Assembly (NCBI RefSeq): GCF_026745355.1
Contig: NC_079209.1
Location: 39,995,678 to 40,059,677 of the forward strand
Source of the DNA: Beta vulgaris subsp. vulgaris
Taxonomy: Eukaryota; Streptophyta; Magnoliopsida; Caryophyllales; Amaranthaceae
DNA: 64,000 bases
Reading direction: 5' to 3'
Shown: positions 12,901 through 22,697 of the stretch, piece by piece
How positions within the stretch are numbered: position 1 is the first letter of the stretch
Layout of the letters: each line of letters opens with the position of its first letter
The notes under the pieces: generated by a model
Databases searched by the model: none
What the model was told of the DNA's origin: nothing
Seen by the model: only the letters and a program-made list of their open reading frames with translations
Translations under genes and position numbers: made by a program

Positions 12901-13072
12901 AATTATATAATAATATATAAATTATCATAACTTAATCAAATTGAAGCGCATGACAACTTTCTCTCATCAACAAATTAAACAAAAAAAGACAAAGAAATTA
13001 ACTAGTTACTTATTAACACCAATGACGAGCAATGAAGAGAAAAGAGATAGTTGAAACTTTATTTGCCTTCCC

Positions 13073-14799
13073 CACTAGTAGAATAAATGCTATTTGCTGC
13101 AGTTAAAAAGTGCCCTATTGCTGCGGTTTTGGGTGCGCAGCAATTAAGGGCGCAGCAATAGGTATTAATTATATTGCTGCGGTTTTTAACCGCAACAATA
13201 TCTACAAATATTGCTGCGGTTTTTAAGCCAAACCGCATCAATATTATTATGTATTAGTTATTTAACAGAGAGTATTGCTGCGGTTTTGGGCCAAAACCGC
13301 AGCAATATGTCAAACTATTGCTGCGGTTTTGGCCCAAAACCGCAGCAATAGGTCCTAGTCACCAAAAAAAAATTTTTTTTTTTTTGCATTTTGCAATCAC
13401 ATTTGTAAGATTAAAATCAGGCAACAAATTAATCCACTATTCACAAAATTCGCATATGAATTAAAAATAAAATGACATATAGATCTTATTAATATATAAC
13501 GATAAAAAGAACTAGTTACATAAATAATACAATAAATAATACAATAGATTAAAAAGTAAAATTTAAAAAAACACTTACCACCAAAATAATACATATAATA
13601 AGAAACGATTGCCAAACTCAAACTCGAAAAAACTAAAAAATTGTACATAATAACAGTATTATAATTTTTCATAATTACAAACAATAACCAAGCCTAACTA
13701 AAAAAGTCAAAACTAATAAAAACAAGAACCAAACTTCATACCACAATAAGAGTCCTAATAAAATTAAAGGTTACAAAAAAAAATTCAGATCTGGGATATT
13801 GAAAAACGAAAAAAAAAATTAAAAACCAAGCAACTGGCTCGGACCAAACTTCGAACCACAACCAAACTTCAAATAAAAAGACGAAGAGAACTTAGAGGGA
13901 ACGAAGACTCGCGACGAAGACAAAAAATAAACAATTACAATTGAAAAACGAAAAAAAAAAATCTGAAAAAAAAAAACAAAATAAAAAAAAACGAAACTCG
14001 CGACGAAGACAAAAACAAAAAGATCTTTCGGGAGTCTGTCTTCGAGACTCGATCTTCAAGTCTTCGATCTTGGAGTCTTCAATCTTCAAGCCTTGATCTT
14101 CGACAAATTGAAGAGCCGACGAAGAACTTCAACAGACGCGCGACGAAGAACTTCAACAGACGCGCGACGAAGAACTTCAACGACGACCCGTTTCGTCGTG
14201 GAACCGCACAGCCGGCGGTGTGTTCGAGTGAGACTCGACGATTTCAGAGAAAGTCGAAGGAGATCCGGAGGGAAACAAGGATATTGTGGTGGTGATGAGA
14301 GGCGTGAGATCCGAAGGGAAAGGTAGAGGGTGAGTTGTGAGTGAACGAAGGGGAAGGTAGAAGGAGAGGAGTGAACGAAGGGGAAGGCAGAAGGAGAGGA
14401 GTGAGAGGGAAGAGGAGGAGTGAGAGGCGCCTAATGGCAGGAGAAAGGAAATGAAGAAAAAACCCTAAGTTCACACGTCTTTTATTTTTTTTTTATATTT
14501 TTTTAATGATATTGCTGCGGTTTTTATCAAAAACCGCAGCAATATCATTAAATCTATTTTTTTAATATTATTTTAATATATTGCTGCGGTTTTTTTTAAA
14601 AACCGCAGCAATATATTTGGTCAAATAGTCAACTTTTTTCAAAAAAATTCTGTTGACACCATATTGCTGCGGTTTTAGGTCGAAACTGCAGCAATATCTT
14701 TATTTTATATTTTACCTTTTCTTTTTACGTGATATATTGCTGCGTATGGCTTAAACCGCAGCAATATCACCGCAGCAAATAGCAATTATTCTACTAGTT
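13073..14799. mobile_element. Non-autonomous CACTA element with hairpin arrays (A-type ends)
   Basis: The left end is cactagtagaataaatgc. The right end, read inverted, is aactagtagaataattgc; the ~26-bp TIRs are nearly identical. Subterminal regions carry a dozen copies of tattgctgcggtttt in both orientations. The two at 13273-13307 and 13316-13350 are 35-bp perfect palindromes with 17-bp arms. Comparable hairpins are at 14509-14543 and 14579-14613. Such TNPA-binding-type arrays are usual in CACTA elements. No clear 3-bp duplication was found, and the last base of the right end (T for G) is off-consensus. The interior has no convincing gene. Confidence 0.75.
14118..14190. repeat. 24-bp tandem repeat, about 2.7 copies
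   Basis: Unit gacgaagaacttcaac followed by agacgcgc, in frame on the plus strand. It lies in the interior of the non-autonomous CACTA element. A second short duplication of about 33 bp (gtgaacgaaggggaagg words) follows at 14340-14405. Confidence 0.8.
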
Positions 14800-15624
14800 C
14801 ATACAATTAACAAAATCCACATTGCACATTGCACATTTAATTTAATTAATAAAAATAAAACTAACTTGGAAACGAGATTAATTCATACTTAACTAAGAAA
14901 AAATTAACTAAACCCAAGAGCAATGAAGAAAGAGTAGGGAAGTGGTGGTGGTAGTCGTTGCTGCCGCTTGTAGGTGGTGGCGTTGCATAGTGGTGGAGGA
15001 GCTTCACACCCTAAACCCACTCAAATAGTGGAGAAGAGAAGAGAAGAGAAGAAAGAGAAGGGTAGTGGTGGTGGTGAAGGCCGTTGCTGCACTTGGTGGA
15101 TGGTGCGCAAGGTGGTGGTGGAGCACTGGTGGTGCGCAAACCAACTCTGATGAATGGAGGAGAGAATGAACAAGGTGGTGCAACTGCGTGGTGGTGGAGC
15201 AAGGTGGTGCAGCTACGTGGTGGTGGAGCAAGGTGGTGCTTCAATGTCGCGTTGAGCTAATGCGTCAATGTCGTGGCTTTGGTGATGCAACGGTGCTCTA
15301 GCGTTAAGACTCAAATGATGGGCCCCTATGGTTATGCGAGTGAGTGAGAGGGAGGGGTTTTGTTTCGCTCGTCAAATTTTTCCAATGATGGGCCCCTATG
15401 GTTATGCGCACAACAACTTAGCCCATAGAAATTGAATGGTTGCGGTTAGCCCAAAACCAGCAGCCTTACATACAGTACGAAGGGCTGCCTTTTTGGGATA
15501 ACTGCAACCCTTCACTAGAAGGACAGGAAAGGGTTGCGGTTATCCCGAAACCCGCAGCTCTTGATACATGAAGGATTGCGTTTTCAGAAAATGCAGCCCT
15601 TGCGTTTTTTTTTTTCCACTAGTG
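14800..15624. other. Right subterminal part of the large CACTA element, with GGTGGT-rich repeats
   Basis: 15050-15245 holds GGTGGTGGAGCAAGGTGG-type repeats in about 34-bp units. The 24-bp word starting aatgatgggcccctatgg occurs twice, at about 15314 and 15385. 15435-15605 has alternating ggttgcggtta and agggctgc motifs leading to the cactagtg terminus. The short open frames are repeat products. Confidence 0.5.
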
Positions 15625-16129
15625 TGTAGAAACTTTCGATTATTATTTAATATATTAAACTTTTTTAAAAAAATTCCCTCGTTAGGTTATTACCGCCTAG
15701 TAACTTGTTGTACGAGGTGAACTAGCCGATGTTGCAATTAAGAGGACACATGTCGCCATTTCATTGGATGGTGAGGTTGCTTAGATCGAAGGTGGATTTG
15801 AAGTAACGGTTCAGTGTCGGGTTGGGGTTTCGATGGTTTCGGTGATAGCCATGGGTTTGGGGTGGTTTTTTGCTGGGAGTGGGTCAGGGATGGGCCACTG
15901 GGGTAGTTTAGGTGGTTGTGGGTGGGGGTGAGGTGGGGGATGGAGAAAGAATAAAATTGATTTTGCAACTTTTTTTAAAAAAAATTGTTACCTGTTTTAC
16001 AAGTTGTAAGTTAGATCAAGCTACTCTTAGAAGTTTGTATAAAAGTTTAAAATATTAAAATAATAATCAAAAATTTGTATTATTAAAGGTAAAATGTCCA
16101 AATTTTGCATTAATCTAGTTAAAAAATCC
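15625..16129. mobile_element. TIR element copy 1, left end cut off by the CACTA terminus
   Basis: Homologous at base level to 19120-19897: aatatattaaacttttttaaaaa, tcgttaggttatta, tgtcgccatttcattgg, acctgttttacaagtt, atttgtattatta. The right end inverts to ggattttttaactaga, like the left end of copy 2. Copy 1 lacks its own left TIR because the sequence switches to the CACTA end at 15624. Confidence 0.65.
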
Positions 16130-16430
16130 CCTATATATTTGCAAAAAGTGAAAATTGAACGATATGAAATCATTTAAATCATAAAAGAAATAATTGCTAG
16201 GAAAAAATGATGTAATCTTTTTGTTTGATTAGAGTATGAAAATAATTTAAAATCCAGATATGTCATGCCTAGGATTTGATGCATGGCAAACAGAAAAATA
16301 TGTAAGCATTGTCTAATAATTTAAGCTATACCTTTTCTTTTTAGCAAAAACTGATCATTAACTCACACACTCCGTCTCTCTATATATATGCGTCAAATTA
16401 ACCTTTTCTATCTAATATTTTATTTTTTTG
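16130..16430. other. AT-rich spacer, nothing recognised
   Basis: No ORF, TIR or RNA-like sequence was seen. Confidence 0.4.
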
Positions 16431-16640
16431 GATGGTAAGATTAAGGGCCCTAACAAATCGAAATTTCTCGCAAGTCACCCCACCATGGGTTAGCAGACAG
16501 ACTTTTGAAATTCGGCAGGATTGGTTAAGTGGTTAAGGGGATCCCTTCTTTTAAGTGCCCCTTAGTATGAATTGAACCCTCAACCTTAAGGTTGGAAAGT
16601 TATTTCCTTACCAGTTACCACTAGTAACCTGATTATCTAT
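16431..16640 (-). mobile_element. Possible tRNA-derived SINE
   Basis: On the minus strand a B-box-like ggttcaattca (16578-16568) follows an A-box-like agtggtaactggtaag (16622-16607) at tRNA-like spacing. The 3' side ends in ccaaaaaaataaaa near 16430. A clean target-site duplication was not found. Confidence 0.5.
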
Positions 16641-17112
16641 TCAATATAAGGTAAGTATATGTATATGATCATGTATTCTTGTTCATAGGAGAGCAAACTC
16701 AGGTCGAAATACCAACCTTATCTTTCAGCTTCCCTTTTTTGATTAAAGAAAGATGTCACTTTTTTGTTTTTCCATGCTTTACCCCATTCAACATGATATA
16801 ACTCTTGGTTATTATTGAGTTAAACTTTGTACAATTGTACCTGCTTACTTTTTAGAAGTAGGGAAGGGGTATGATCAAAGTAGTAACTGACTACGACTAG
16901 TTGAGATCTCATGTCTCATTTCGTGTTTAATCTTGTATCTCAATTCAATCCCTTTTCTTTTTGAGACAATTAGCAAAGACTGGTGATGTTTTAGAAAGGG
17001 AAAAGGGAAGGATTTGGGACACAAGATTAGACACATAATAAAACATAGCACCATAATAAAACATAGCACCTTAATCGATTTACGACTATTAGGACAATGT
17101 TGGACTTTATTA

Positions 17113-17509
17113 CTATTCCCTCATCTCATAATATAATGCAAATTTTTTCAATTTTCATAGGAAAGTGAAAAAATGTTATCATTTGTATATTATTTAATGA
17201 TGTACTTATATTGGAAAGCTTATTGTCCTTTTAATTTTAATATAAAGAATAAAATCTATGGCTAAAAATAATCAAAACTACATTGAAACTAAGAAGAAGC
17301 ACTAAATTTATTGACATAAAACATAGAATGGAACAAAAATTTGCATGTATCCAAACAAACCAAAATTAACCAATAGGATTACATCAAATATTTCTAACAA
17401 CCAATAGAATTATACTACAACCTTAAAAATAGAAGTATTTAAAACATGAACAATTTTTAAGACACCAAAAAAGGAATACAAACACTATATTGTGAGATAG
17501 AGGGAGTAG
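17113..17509. mobile_element. Stowaway-like MITE (397 bp)
   Basis: The left end ctattccctcatctcataat and the inverted right end ctactccctctatctcacaa form a TIR of about 27 bp of the Tc1/mariner Stowaway type. TA dinucleotides flank both sides (17111-17112 and 17510-17511). The interior is AT-rich and non-coding. Confidence 0.85.
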
Positions 17510-17517
17510 TATATATT

Positions 17518-17776
17518 AATTCTATTTCTAAAAAATAGTTACACTTTAACTTTTCATGTATGTCGATACAAAACTTTAAACACTAATATCTCTAATTCTG
17601 TATTTGTAAAATTATGAAATATTAATATTACAAAAGTATATATCGAGACTAATCAAACACAATCTCACATTATTATATTTTTTCTTACTAATATAAATCA
17701 CAAATGATAGTTAAATTAAAATTTCTTAATATTATCAAAAGTCTGAGTACAACTGTTATAAAGAAATGGAGGTAGT
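17518..17776. mobile_element. Second Stowaway-like MITE, left end degraded
   Basis: The left ctatttctaaaaaatagtt pairs imperfectly with the inverted right end ctccatttctttataacagtt. The interior contains words often seen in such MITEs (tttcatgtatgtcgata, aatatctctaattctgtatt). It ends about 20 bp before the putative TATA box of the next gene. Confidence 0.6.
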
Positions 17777-17796
17777 CCCTCATTACATTACTTGCT

Positions 17797-17803
17797 TATA
17801 AAA
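17797..17803 (+). promoter_or_regulatory. Putative TATA box of the glycine-rich protein gene
   Basis: tataaaa lies 104 nt before the start codon at 17907. That would place transcription start near 17828 and leave an 80-nt leader. It sits directly downstream of a MITE end. Confidence 0.45.
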
Positions 17804-17906
17804 TGGAGGAAGTAAAATTAAAACCTTGCTCATTCGTTTCTTGCTCCTAGGGCGTACTATTACAACAATTATCCCCTGTAACCTTGAGGGAGCCAAGATA
17901 TCAACA

Positions 17907-18577
17907 ATGAACCTACAACTTCTTTGGTTCTTCCTCATCTTTATCTCTCTAACCACCTTAAATTCATCAGCCACAATATCCAATTCTCCTAATAGCAAGG
18001 ATTTCCTACATCATAAAGGTCCGAAATTTTCCTTTCTGTATACTTCTATTATACAGTACATAGTTTTCATCAGCTACATATATATATATGTATACTCTGA
18101 TTTCACTAGAAAATGGAATTGTTACATATGTATCATTATCTTATACTTGGTAGGTTTATAAGTAGCTAGTACGTCCTAGTTGGATTTCTTTTATATATTT
18201 ATCATACTTTGTATTGTTAATATAATTTATAAATAGTTCTAGTTTAACTTTGTCATGAACTGTTTTTGAGTGTAGGTGAATATGAGACAACTTTGATGAG
18301 AAAACAGAATATTGAAGAACAAAGGAGATCATTAGGTGAAGGAAACAATGGAGGTGACCAATATGATAAAAAAGAAGCAAATAAAATTGATTTGAACATA
18401 AAGAAAGCTGCAGGAGGTGGGGGACACGGCGGCGGCGGGAGGGGTGTTGGCGGTGGTGGCGCGAATGCATTTCACCACCCCGACAAATCCAAGAAAAATA
18501 ATGGTGCTTCCATAGGAATCCAACCTCTTAATTTTATTATTTTCACCATATTGCTTCTAATCTGCTCTTTTTCGTAA
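17907..18577 (+). CDS. Small secreted glycine-rich protein with predicted GPI-anchor signal (two exons)
   Basis: Exon 1 is 17907-18018 and exon 2 is 18276-18577. A GT donor at 18019 and an AG acceptor at 18274-18275 join in phase 1, giving 137 residues. Residues 1-22 (MNLQLLWFFLIFISLTTLNSS) form a classic signal peptide. The middle is hydrophilic and charged (YETTLMRKQNIEEQRRSLGE). A glycine block (about residues 85-102, AGGGGHGGGGRGVGGGGA) follows. The C-terminus NNGAS + IGIQPLNFIIFTILLLICSFS has the small-residue site and hydrophobic tail expected of a GPI-attachment signal, though a membrane tail is also possible. The product would be at the plasma membrane or cell wall. No enzymatic domain is seen and I do not recognise the family. 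The start is chosen because it gives the signal peptide; an in-frame upstream non-ATG extension is ignored. It is the best candidate host gene here, lying just after two MITEs. Confidence 0.7.
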
Positions 18578-18599
18578 TTAATCTTGTTGATTAATTTAT

Positions 18600-19072
18600 G
18601 TCCTTCATTAATTTATTAGGGATATAAATTATGAAAGCATATAGTACGGTTGTATTGTTGGAAATCACTTATGATCCAATAGTAGGCCTACTATAGAAAC
18701 TAAGCATTTATATATTTATTTATTTTATTTTATTTAATCAAATTGTTCTTCAATAATTGATCTTGTTAATTTGATGGTCCCTTTGTTGGATAAATTATTT
18801 AATCTCCTCGGACATGATAAACGTGTTAGGTTCTTGTCTCTTGTTTGTAACTATATATTCATTACATAGTAGTAGTTGAGTTATCTCATGCATTTGTCCA
18901 CAATAGTAATATTTATAGTGGCCGGCGTTGATTAGGACGGCAACTCTGCGACTTAGGTAAGGGACTTTCTTTGTGTAGGTCTGCAGCAATACCATGCTAG
19001 CTAAGTGGCCTGGCTTATTAAGTTTATAATTCGTATGGGCTTTAGGGTGAGATTGACTTAAGCGGTATATAT
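18600..19072. other. 3' flank of the glycine-rich gene, nothing else recognised
   Basis: AT-rich sequence with no supported ORF or element. Confidence 0.4.
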
Positions 19073-19897
19073 GGATTTTTTAACTATAATAATACAAACT
19101 TTTATCCGTTTCGTAATAATACAAACTTTTTATTATTAACTAATATATTACACTTTTCAAAAAAAATCTTCCATTAGGTCAATATCGATTGTTAACTTTT
19201 TGTAAGAAGTAAATAAGCTAACATAGCATTGACAAGGACCTGTATCGTCATTTTATTGGTTGTTGTTTAAAATAGAAAAATAACAAAAAAAAAATAATTT
19301 GTTTTCTCTTCTCCTGTTCCGACTCTGTACGAGCTCTTGTGTCGGCCCTGTAAGAGTCGTTAGTGAGAAGGTTGTAGGAATCAACCTCATAACAACGAAT
19401 TTAGTGGTTGTTGCAGTGGAAGGAGGGAGGCCGACGATAGTGACGAATGCAGAGGGGCAGTGCACGACACCGTCAGCGATGGCGTACACAAATACTATAG
19501 AGATTGGTGGGGAAAATTGTGAATTGGCAGGCAGGGGTGAACCTCGAGAATTCTTTCGATTGATTGTTGGAGGAAGATGTCGGAGGTCTCCGATGGGCAG
19601 GGCTGAGGGAGGGGCCAAGGTTGGGGAGATCTCCGGTGGGTAGGGATGGGGGGAGGGGCTAGGATTAGGGTGGTTTCAGTTGGTGGGGGAGGGGGAGGAG
19701 AGAGAGATATTTTGGTTTTTTTTAACAAAAGTTTTTACCTGTTTTACAAGTTACAAGTTACAAGTTACAAGTCACAAGTCACATTGATGTGCTGTAGAAA
19801 TTTTGATATAAAATTTGTTATATTACATAAATAATTAAAAATTTGTATTATTGCGAGCAAATGGCCAAAATTTTGAATTATTCTAGTTAAAAGATCC
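19073..19897. mobile_element. TIR element copy 2 (825 bp, non-autonomous)
   Basis: The left end ggattttttaactataataa and the inverted right end ggatcttttaactagaataa form an imperfect TIR that continues for about 50 bp with aataatacaaa words. Copy 1 of the same family is at 15625-16129. The GC-richer middle (19300-19700) has overlapping short frames on both strands but no recognisable domain. A target-site duplication was not established. The superfamily is uncertain; the long TIR suggests MULE-like. Confidence 0.65.
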
Positions 19898-19908
19898 TAT
19901 TTATAATC

Positions 19909-21987
19909 TTTTTTTTTTTTTTTGACATCAGAAAAACTTGCATTAATAAAAACCGAATTACAACCTAAAGAGCGTACTAACCAAACATAAGGAAATCATC
20001 ATGATCAAGATTAGTGACTAAAGCAGGGGGGATTGGGGCATAACATTTCTTCCTACAAGGATAGCAGACGTCCTCAGTGAAGCAGGATGGACTTCTCTTG
20101 GCTCCAATACGCATCCTGCAAAACAAAGGGTTAGAAAACGAGGGACTTCGACGCTTTACCGTAGTATGTTGTCTGTTGATTCTGGAGTGCAAACGAGAGG
20201 AGATTTGCATCTTGCTGGTAGACTGATTGTTAACTTGTGAAGTAGACTTCGCCGGCGAGCAAAAAGAGGTGCTGGGAGGTACTAACAAAGAAACGCAAGA
20301 CGACTTTTGAGAATCCATACTTGTAGCCTCGACATCGGGCCCTAAAATTGGAGTTTGTTTACACTGCTCATACCCTTCAACAGGGGAGTGTCTCATCTCC
20401 ATGGGTGTATGGTGATCTATAGTCGTGCTGCTATCCATCCTTTGTGATGGATTAAAAGTTCGGATGCTGATCATTTGGGTTTGGGAAGAGCAGAGGTAAT
20501 GCAAAGTTCTCCCCGCTAATATCACCCTGTACATTGAGGGAGTGATATGCAAATAGGTATCCTGCGCTTTCCGATTTGAAAATCGAAAATTGGACCCTGT
20601 AGACTTCGTTTTTTTCCCAGAAGTAGACTCCGGGACTGAATTAGTATCTTTAAGGTTGTGATCTATTCCAACAACCTTCATTTTCACCTTCTCCGAGAAG
20701 GTTTGGTTCTCCTCCACTTTGATAGTGGTGGTACCTTGGTAGGAGTTCCGTTCTCCTACCTTTCTCCTTTTCTCCTCCTTGCTCCACACTTCATCCTCAC
20801 CGACTACTTTAGTAGCAGTATCAACAAAATTTGAAGACAGTCCTAACAATGACGATACTTCATTGAATTTTTGTTGAAATTCTCCATTATTGGGGTGGAG
20901 TTTAAGGGCTTGGATGAGGTCTACTAACGCTATGTCCAGTTGGCTAAATTCCAAAGCTGCAACAGCTCTCCTAAAATAAGCTTTGGCATTGGTAGCATCA
21001 TACATTAAAACAAGAGAACACAACTCGCCCACTTTCTGAAAATCCTTTTCCTTGATAAAACACGCAGCCAAGTTCAGATTGATAGATAAAGCTAGGCTTA
21101 AGAACACAGACTTTTCCTCCTCATTAGTAACATCCGCAAAAAACAAGAACTTGATGGCTTGAAAATAGTGTTTACTGGCTAACTTAATGTCACTGTTTCG
21201 ATAAAAGAAATTACCCTCATTTTTCAAACTTCGAGCATACTCGAAAATACCAAAAGGATTAACAAGAGATTCAATCCTCTGAATCCAACTAGTTGAAGAA
21301 TAATCATGCTCATCAAAGTGATAAAGGCACAGGTCCCCTTTTAATTCGTCTATACTATTTATGATATCTAAGATCACAAAAGGACTATGAAGACTAAGAA
21401 GATAAACTACTAGTAGATAAAGAGGCCAACACCTCTGAAATCAGTCGAAGCTAGGTTGAAAAGCTAGAATTAGTGAAATTAAAACTAGGAAAATAGGAAA
21501 GCTTAATCGAAAACCTCACAGTAATTGTTCAGATCGGTAACAGAGGAGCGAAATTCCTGACATCAGGTGGTGGTTGTGAGTCGCCGGCTCCCAGAAAAAC
21601 AGAATTCGATGGTTGCCGTCGTTATGGCGGTCGACTGCGATTGTGAACCATCTTCGCGACTTCTGAAAACCCCCTGTTTCGACGCCGACACTATGGCTAC
21701 TGTGGGGGAAACAGACACAAAATAGGAAAACAGACTGAAAAAAGAGTAAAAACAAAGAAAAAACCACAAGAGGACTCGCCGGAGACCCGCCGGAAACCTG
21801 CGCGGCGCCGGATCTCCGGCGAGCTCTAGGGTTTGGAGGGTTGTGGGTGTTGTTTTTGTAGAGAGAAGGCAGAGAAGTTATATCCTAGAGAGAGAATAGT
21901 TTGCAACCACCCGAGAAAGCGTATCTTCCGAAAAAGCTATTAAGAAGAACAAATAAATACACATTGTTGGTGTTAGAAAGCAAAGTT
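19909..21987 (-). mobile_element. Retroposed gene copy with poly(A) tail and 17-bp target-site duplication
   Basis: The block ends on the minus strand in 15 A residues (19923-19909). It is flanked by the perfect 17-bp repeat agatcctatttataatc at 19892-19908 and 21988-22004. These are the hallmarks of LINE-mediated retroposition. It has about 610 nt of 5' leader (including a GC-rich segment near 21780-21830), one uninterrupted ORF and a short 3' UTR. Whether it is a pure processed gene copy or a LINE-derived chimera is open: the leader and 3' tail resemble plant L1 UTRs in style. Confidence 0.85.
19977..21377 (-). CDS. TPR-domain protein, 466 aa, in a retroposed copy
   Basis: A single intact ORF. 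Three tetratricopeptide repeats lie at about residues 46-80, 94-127 and 131-164, in the style of plant FKBP/co-chaperone TPR domains (LKNEGNFFYR, INLNLAACFIKEKDF, NAKAYFRRAVAALEF). The carboxylate-clamp positions are present with clamp-like spacing: K52, N56, N102, K132, R136. Family knowledge: such clamps bind the EEVD tails of HSP90/HSP70. The region from about 190 on is Ser/Thr/Lys-rich and looks disordered, with a Cys-rich patch near the end (CFTEDVCYPCRKKCYAP). No FKBP or other catalytic domain is fused. The start at 21377 is the first long-ORF ATG; upstream short frames in the leader look spurious. Expression is unknown, but the intact frame in a repeat-rich region suggests recent origin or constraint. 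Confidence 0.7.
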   Translation of the reverse strand: MILDIINSIDELKGDLCLYHFDEHDYSSTSWIQRIESLVNPFGIFEYARSLKNEGNFFYRNSDIKLASKHYFQAIKFLFFADVTNEEEKSVFLSLALSINLNLAACFIKEKDFQKVGELCSLVLMYDATNAKAYFRRAVAALEFSQLDIALVDLIQALKLHPNNGEFQQKFNEVSSLLGLSSNFVDTATKVVGEDEVWSKEEKRRKVGERNSYQGTTTIKVEENQTFSEKVKMKVVGIDHNLKDTNSVPESTSGKKTKSTGSNFRFSNRKAQDTYLHITPSMYRVILAGRTLHYLCSSQTQMISIRTFNPSQRMDSSTTIDHHTPMEMRHSPVEGYEQCKQTPILGPDVEATSMDSQKSSCVSLLVPPSTSFCSPAKSTSQVNNQSTSKMQISSRLHSRINRQHTTVKRRSPSFSNPLFCRMRIGAKRSPSCFTEDVCYPCRKKCYAPIPPALVTNLDHDDFLMFG

Positions 21988-22004
21988 AGATCCTATTTAT
22001 AATC

Positions 22005-22697
22005 AGTATATATTTTTACATCTCATCTTAAGAAAGATTAGGTCACAATTGAATTTTTTTTAATGTTCGCGGAATAAACTATATAAGAGTAGTGAATTCC
22101 AAACAGGTAGAGGCACATTGCGTCTCAACTCTCAACTAATTTATAAACGCGACCAACTACAGTTTCATTTGAACTTCTTTTTTTAATAGCTACCCACCTA
22201 TTCTATATGGATACATTTAACATTTTAATAAGAGCATCTCATTAATATTAAGACATCCCCAATGAATGACATGTCACTTTAAAAATATATATACACATGA
22301 GAAAGTACAAATATATATTTAGCTGGTTAGCTTCCTTCGTTTCTTTTTACGTGCAAGTTGCAACAGTTTGACTTCTACACTTTCACAACCTCTACTTAGT
22401 TTATCTTTAGTGTAACAGTTAAAGGAAAAACATATTCATGTGTGATCTTGTTAAATTTGTTTTAATGTATATTTTTCAAATATCTAATTTTTGTAAATTT
22501 TTAATTATTGGTCATTAAAAATAGTAATGGTTGAAGTTATACATTAACAAGCATAAAATCAAATTGTTGCAAGTAAAAAAAAAATAGAAGAAGTATTTAA
22601 TATGGTTGTATCAACAACAATTTCATATTTCAATGACAATGTTTAATTTCTAAGTGTTCATTAATTTAATAAAGTAGGTTTTCTTGAAAGTTGTAAA
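22005..22697. other. AT-rich spacer, nothing recognised
   Basis: No supported gene or element was seen between the retrocopy and the next CACTA derivative. Confidence 0.4.

Larger units (their letters stand above)
4654..15624 (-). mobile_element. Large CACTA (En/Spm) transposon, nested and decayed
   Basis: Two minus-strand genes typical of plant CACTA elements lie in tandem: a TNP2-type transposase (12023 to about 9480) and a Transposase_24/Ulp1-type gene (about 9115 to 4654). A CACTA-type terminus (cactagtg, then an A run and cgcaagggctgc on the minus strand) is at 15624, with subterminal inverted words ggttgcggtta and agggctgc at 15440-15605. This is taken as the right end of the large element, which is an inference. 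No matching left terminus was found near 4400-4650, so the left boundary is only the gene end. A hAT MITE, another hAT-like insertion, microsatellites and a smaller CACTA element have inserted into it. Confidence 0.6.

Noticed and set aside
12575..12928. 117-codon minus-strand frame
   Set aside because: It is only the translation of TA/CA microsatellites.
13260..13355. CRISPR-like array of short repeats
   Set aside because: The repeats are palindromic CACTA subterminal motifs in a plant genome, without regular spacers.
15004..15244. His/Pro-rich protein on the minus strand
   Set aside because: Overlapping frames from GGTGGT repeats, without a domain.
19299..19643. 114-codon frame inside TIR element copy 2
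   Set aside because: No domain, no codon signal, overlapped by equally long frames on the other strand.
21516..21769. Short minus-strand frames before the TPR ORF
   Set aside because: Low-complexity hydrophobic frames in the leader of the retrocopy, with no sign of being coding.
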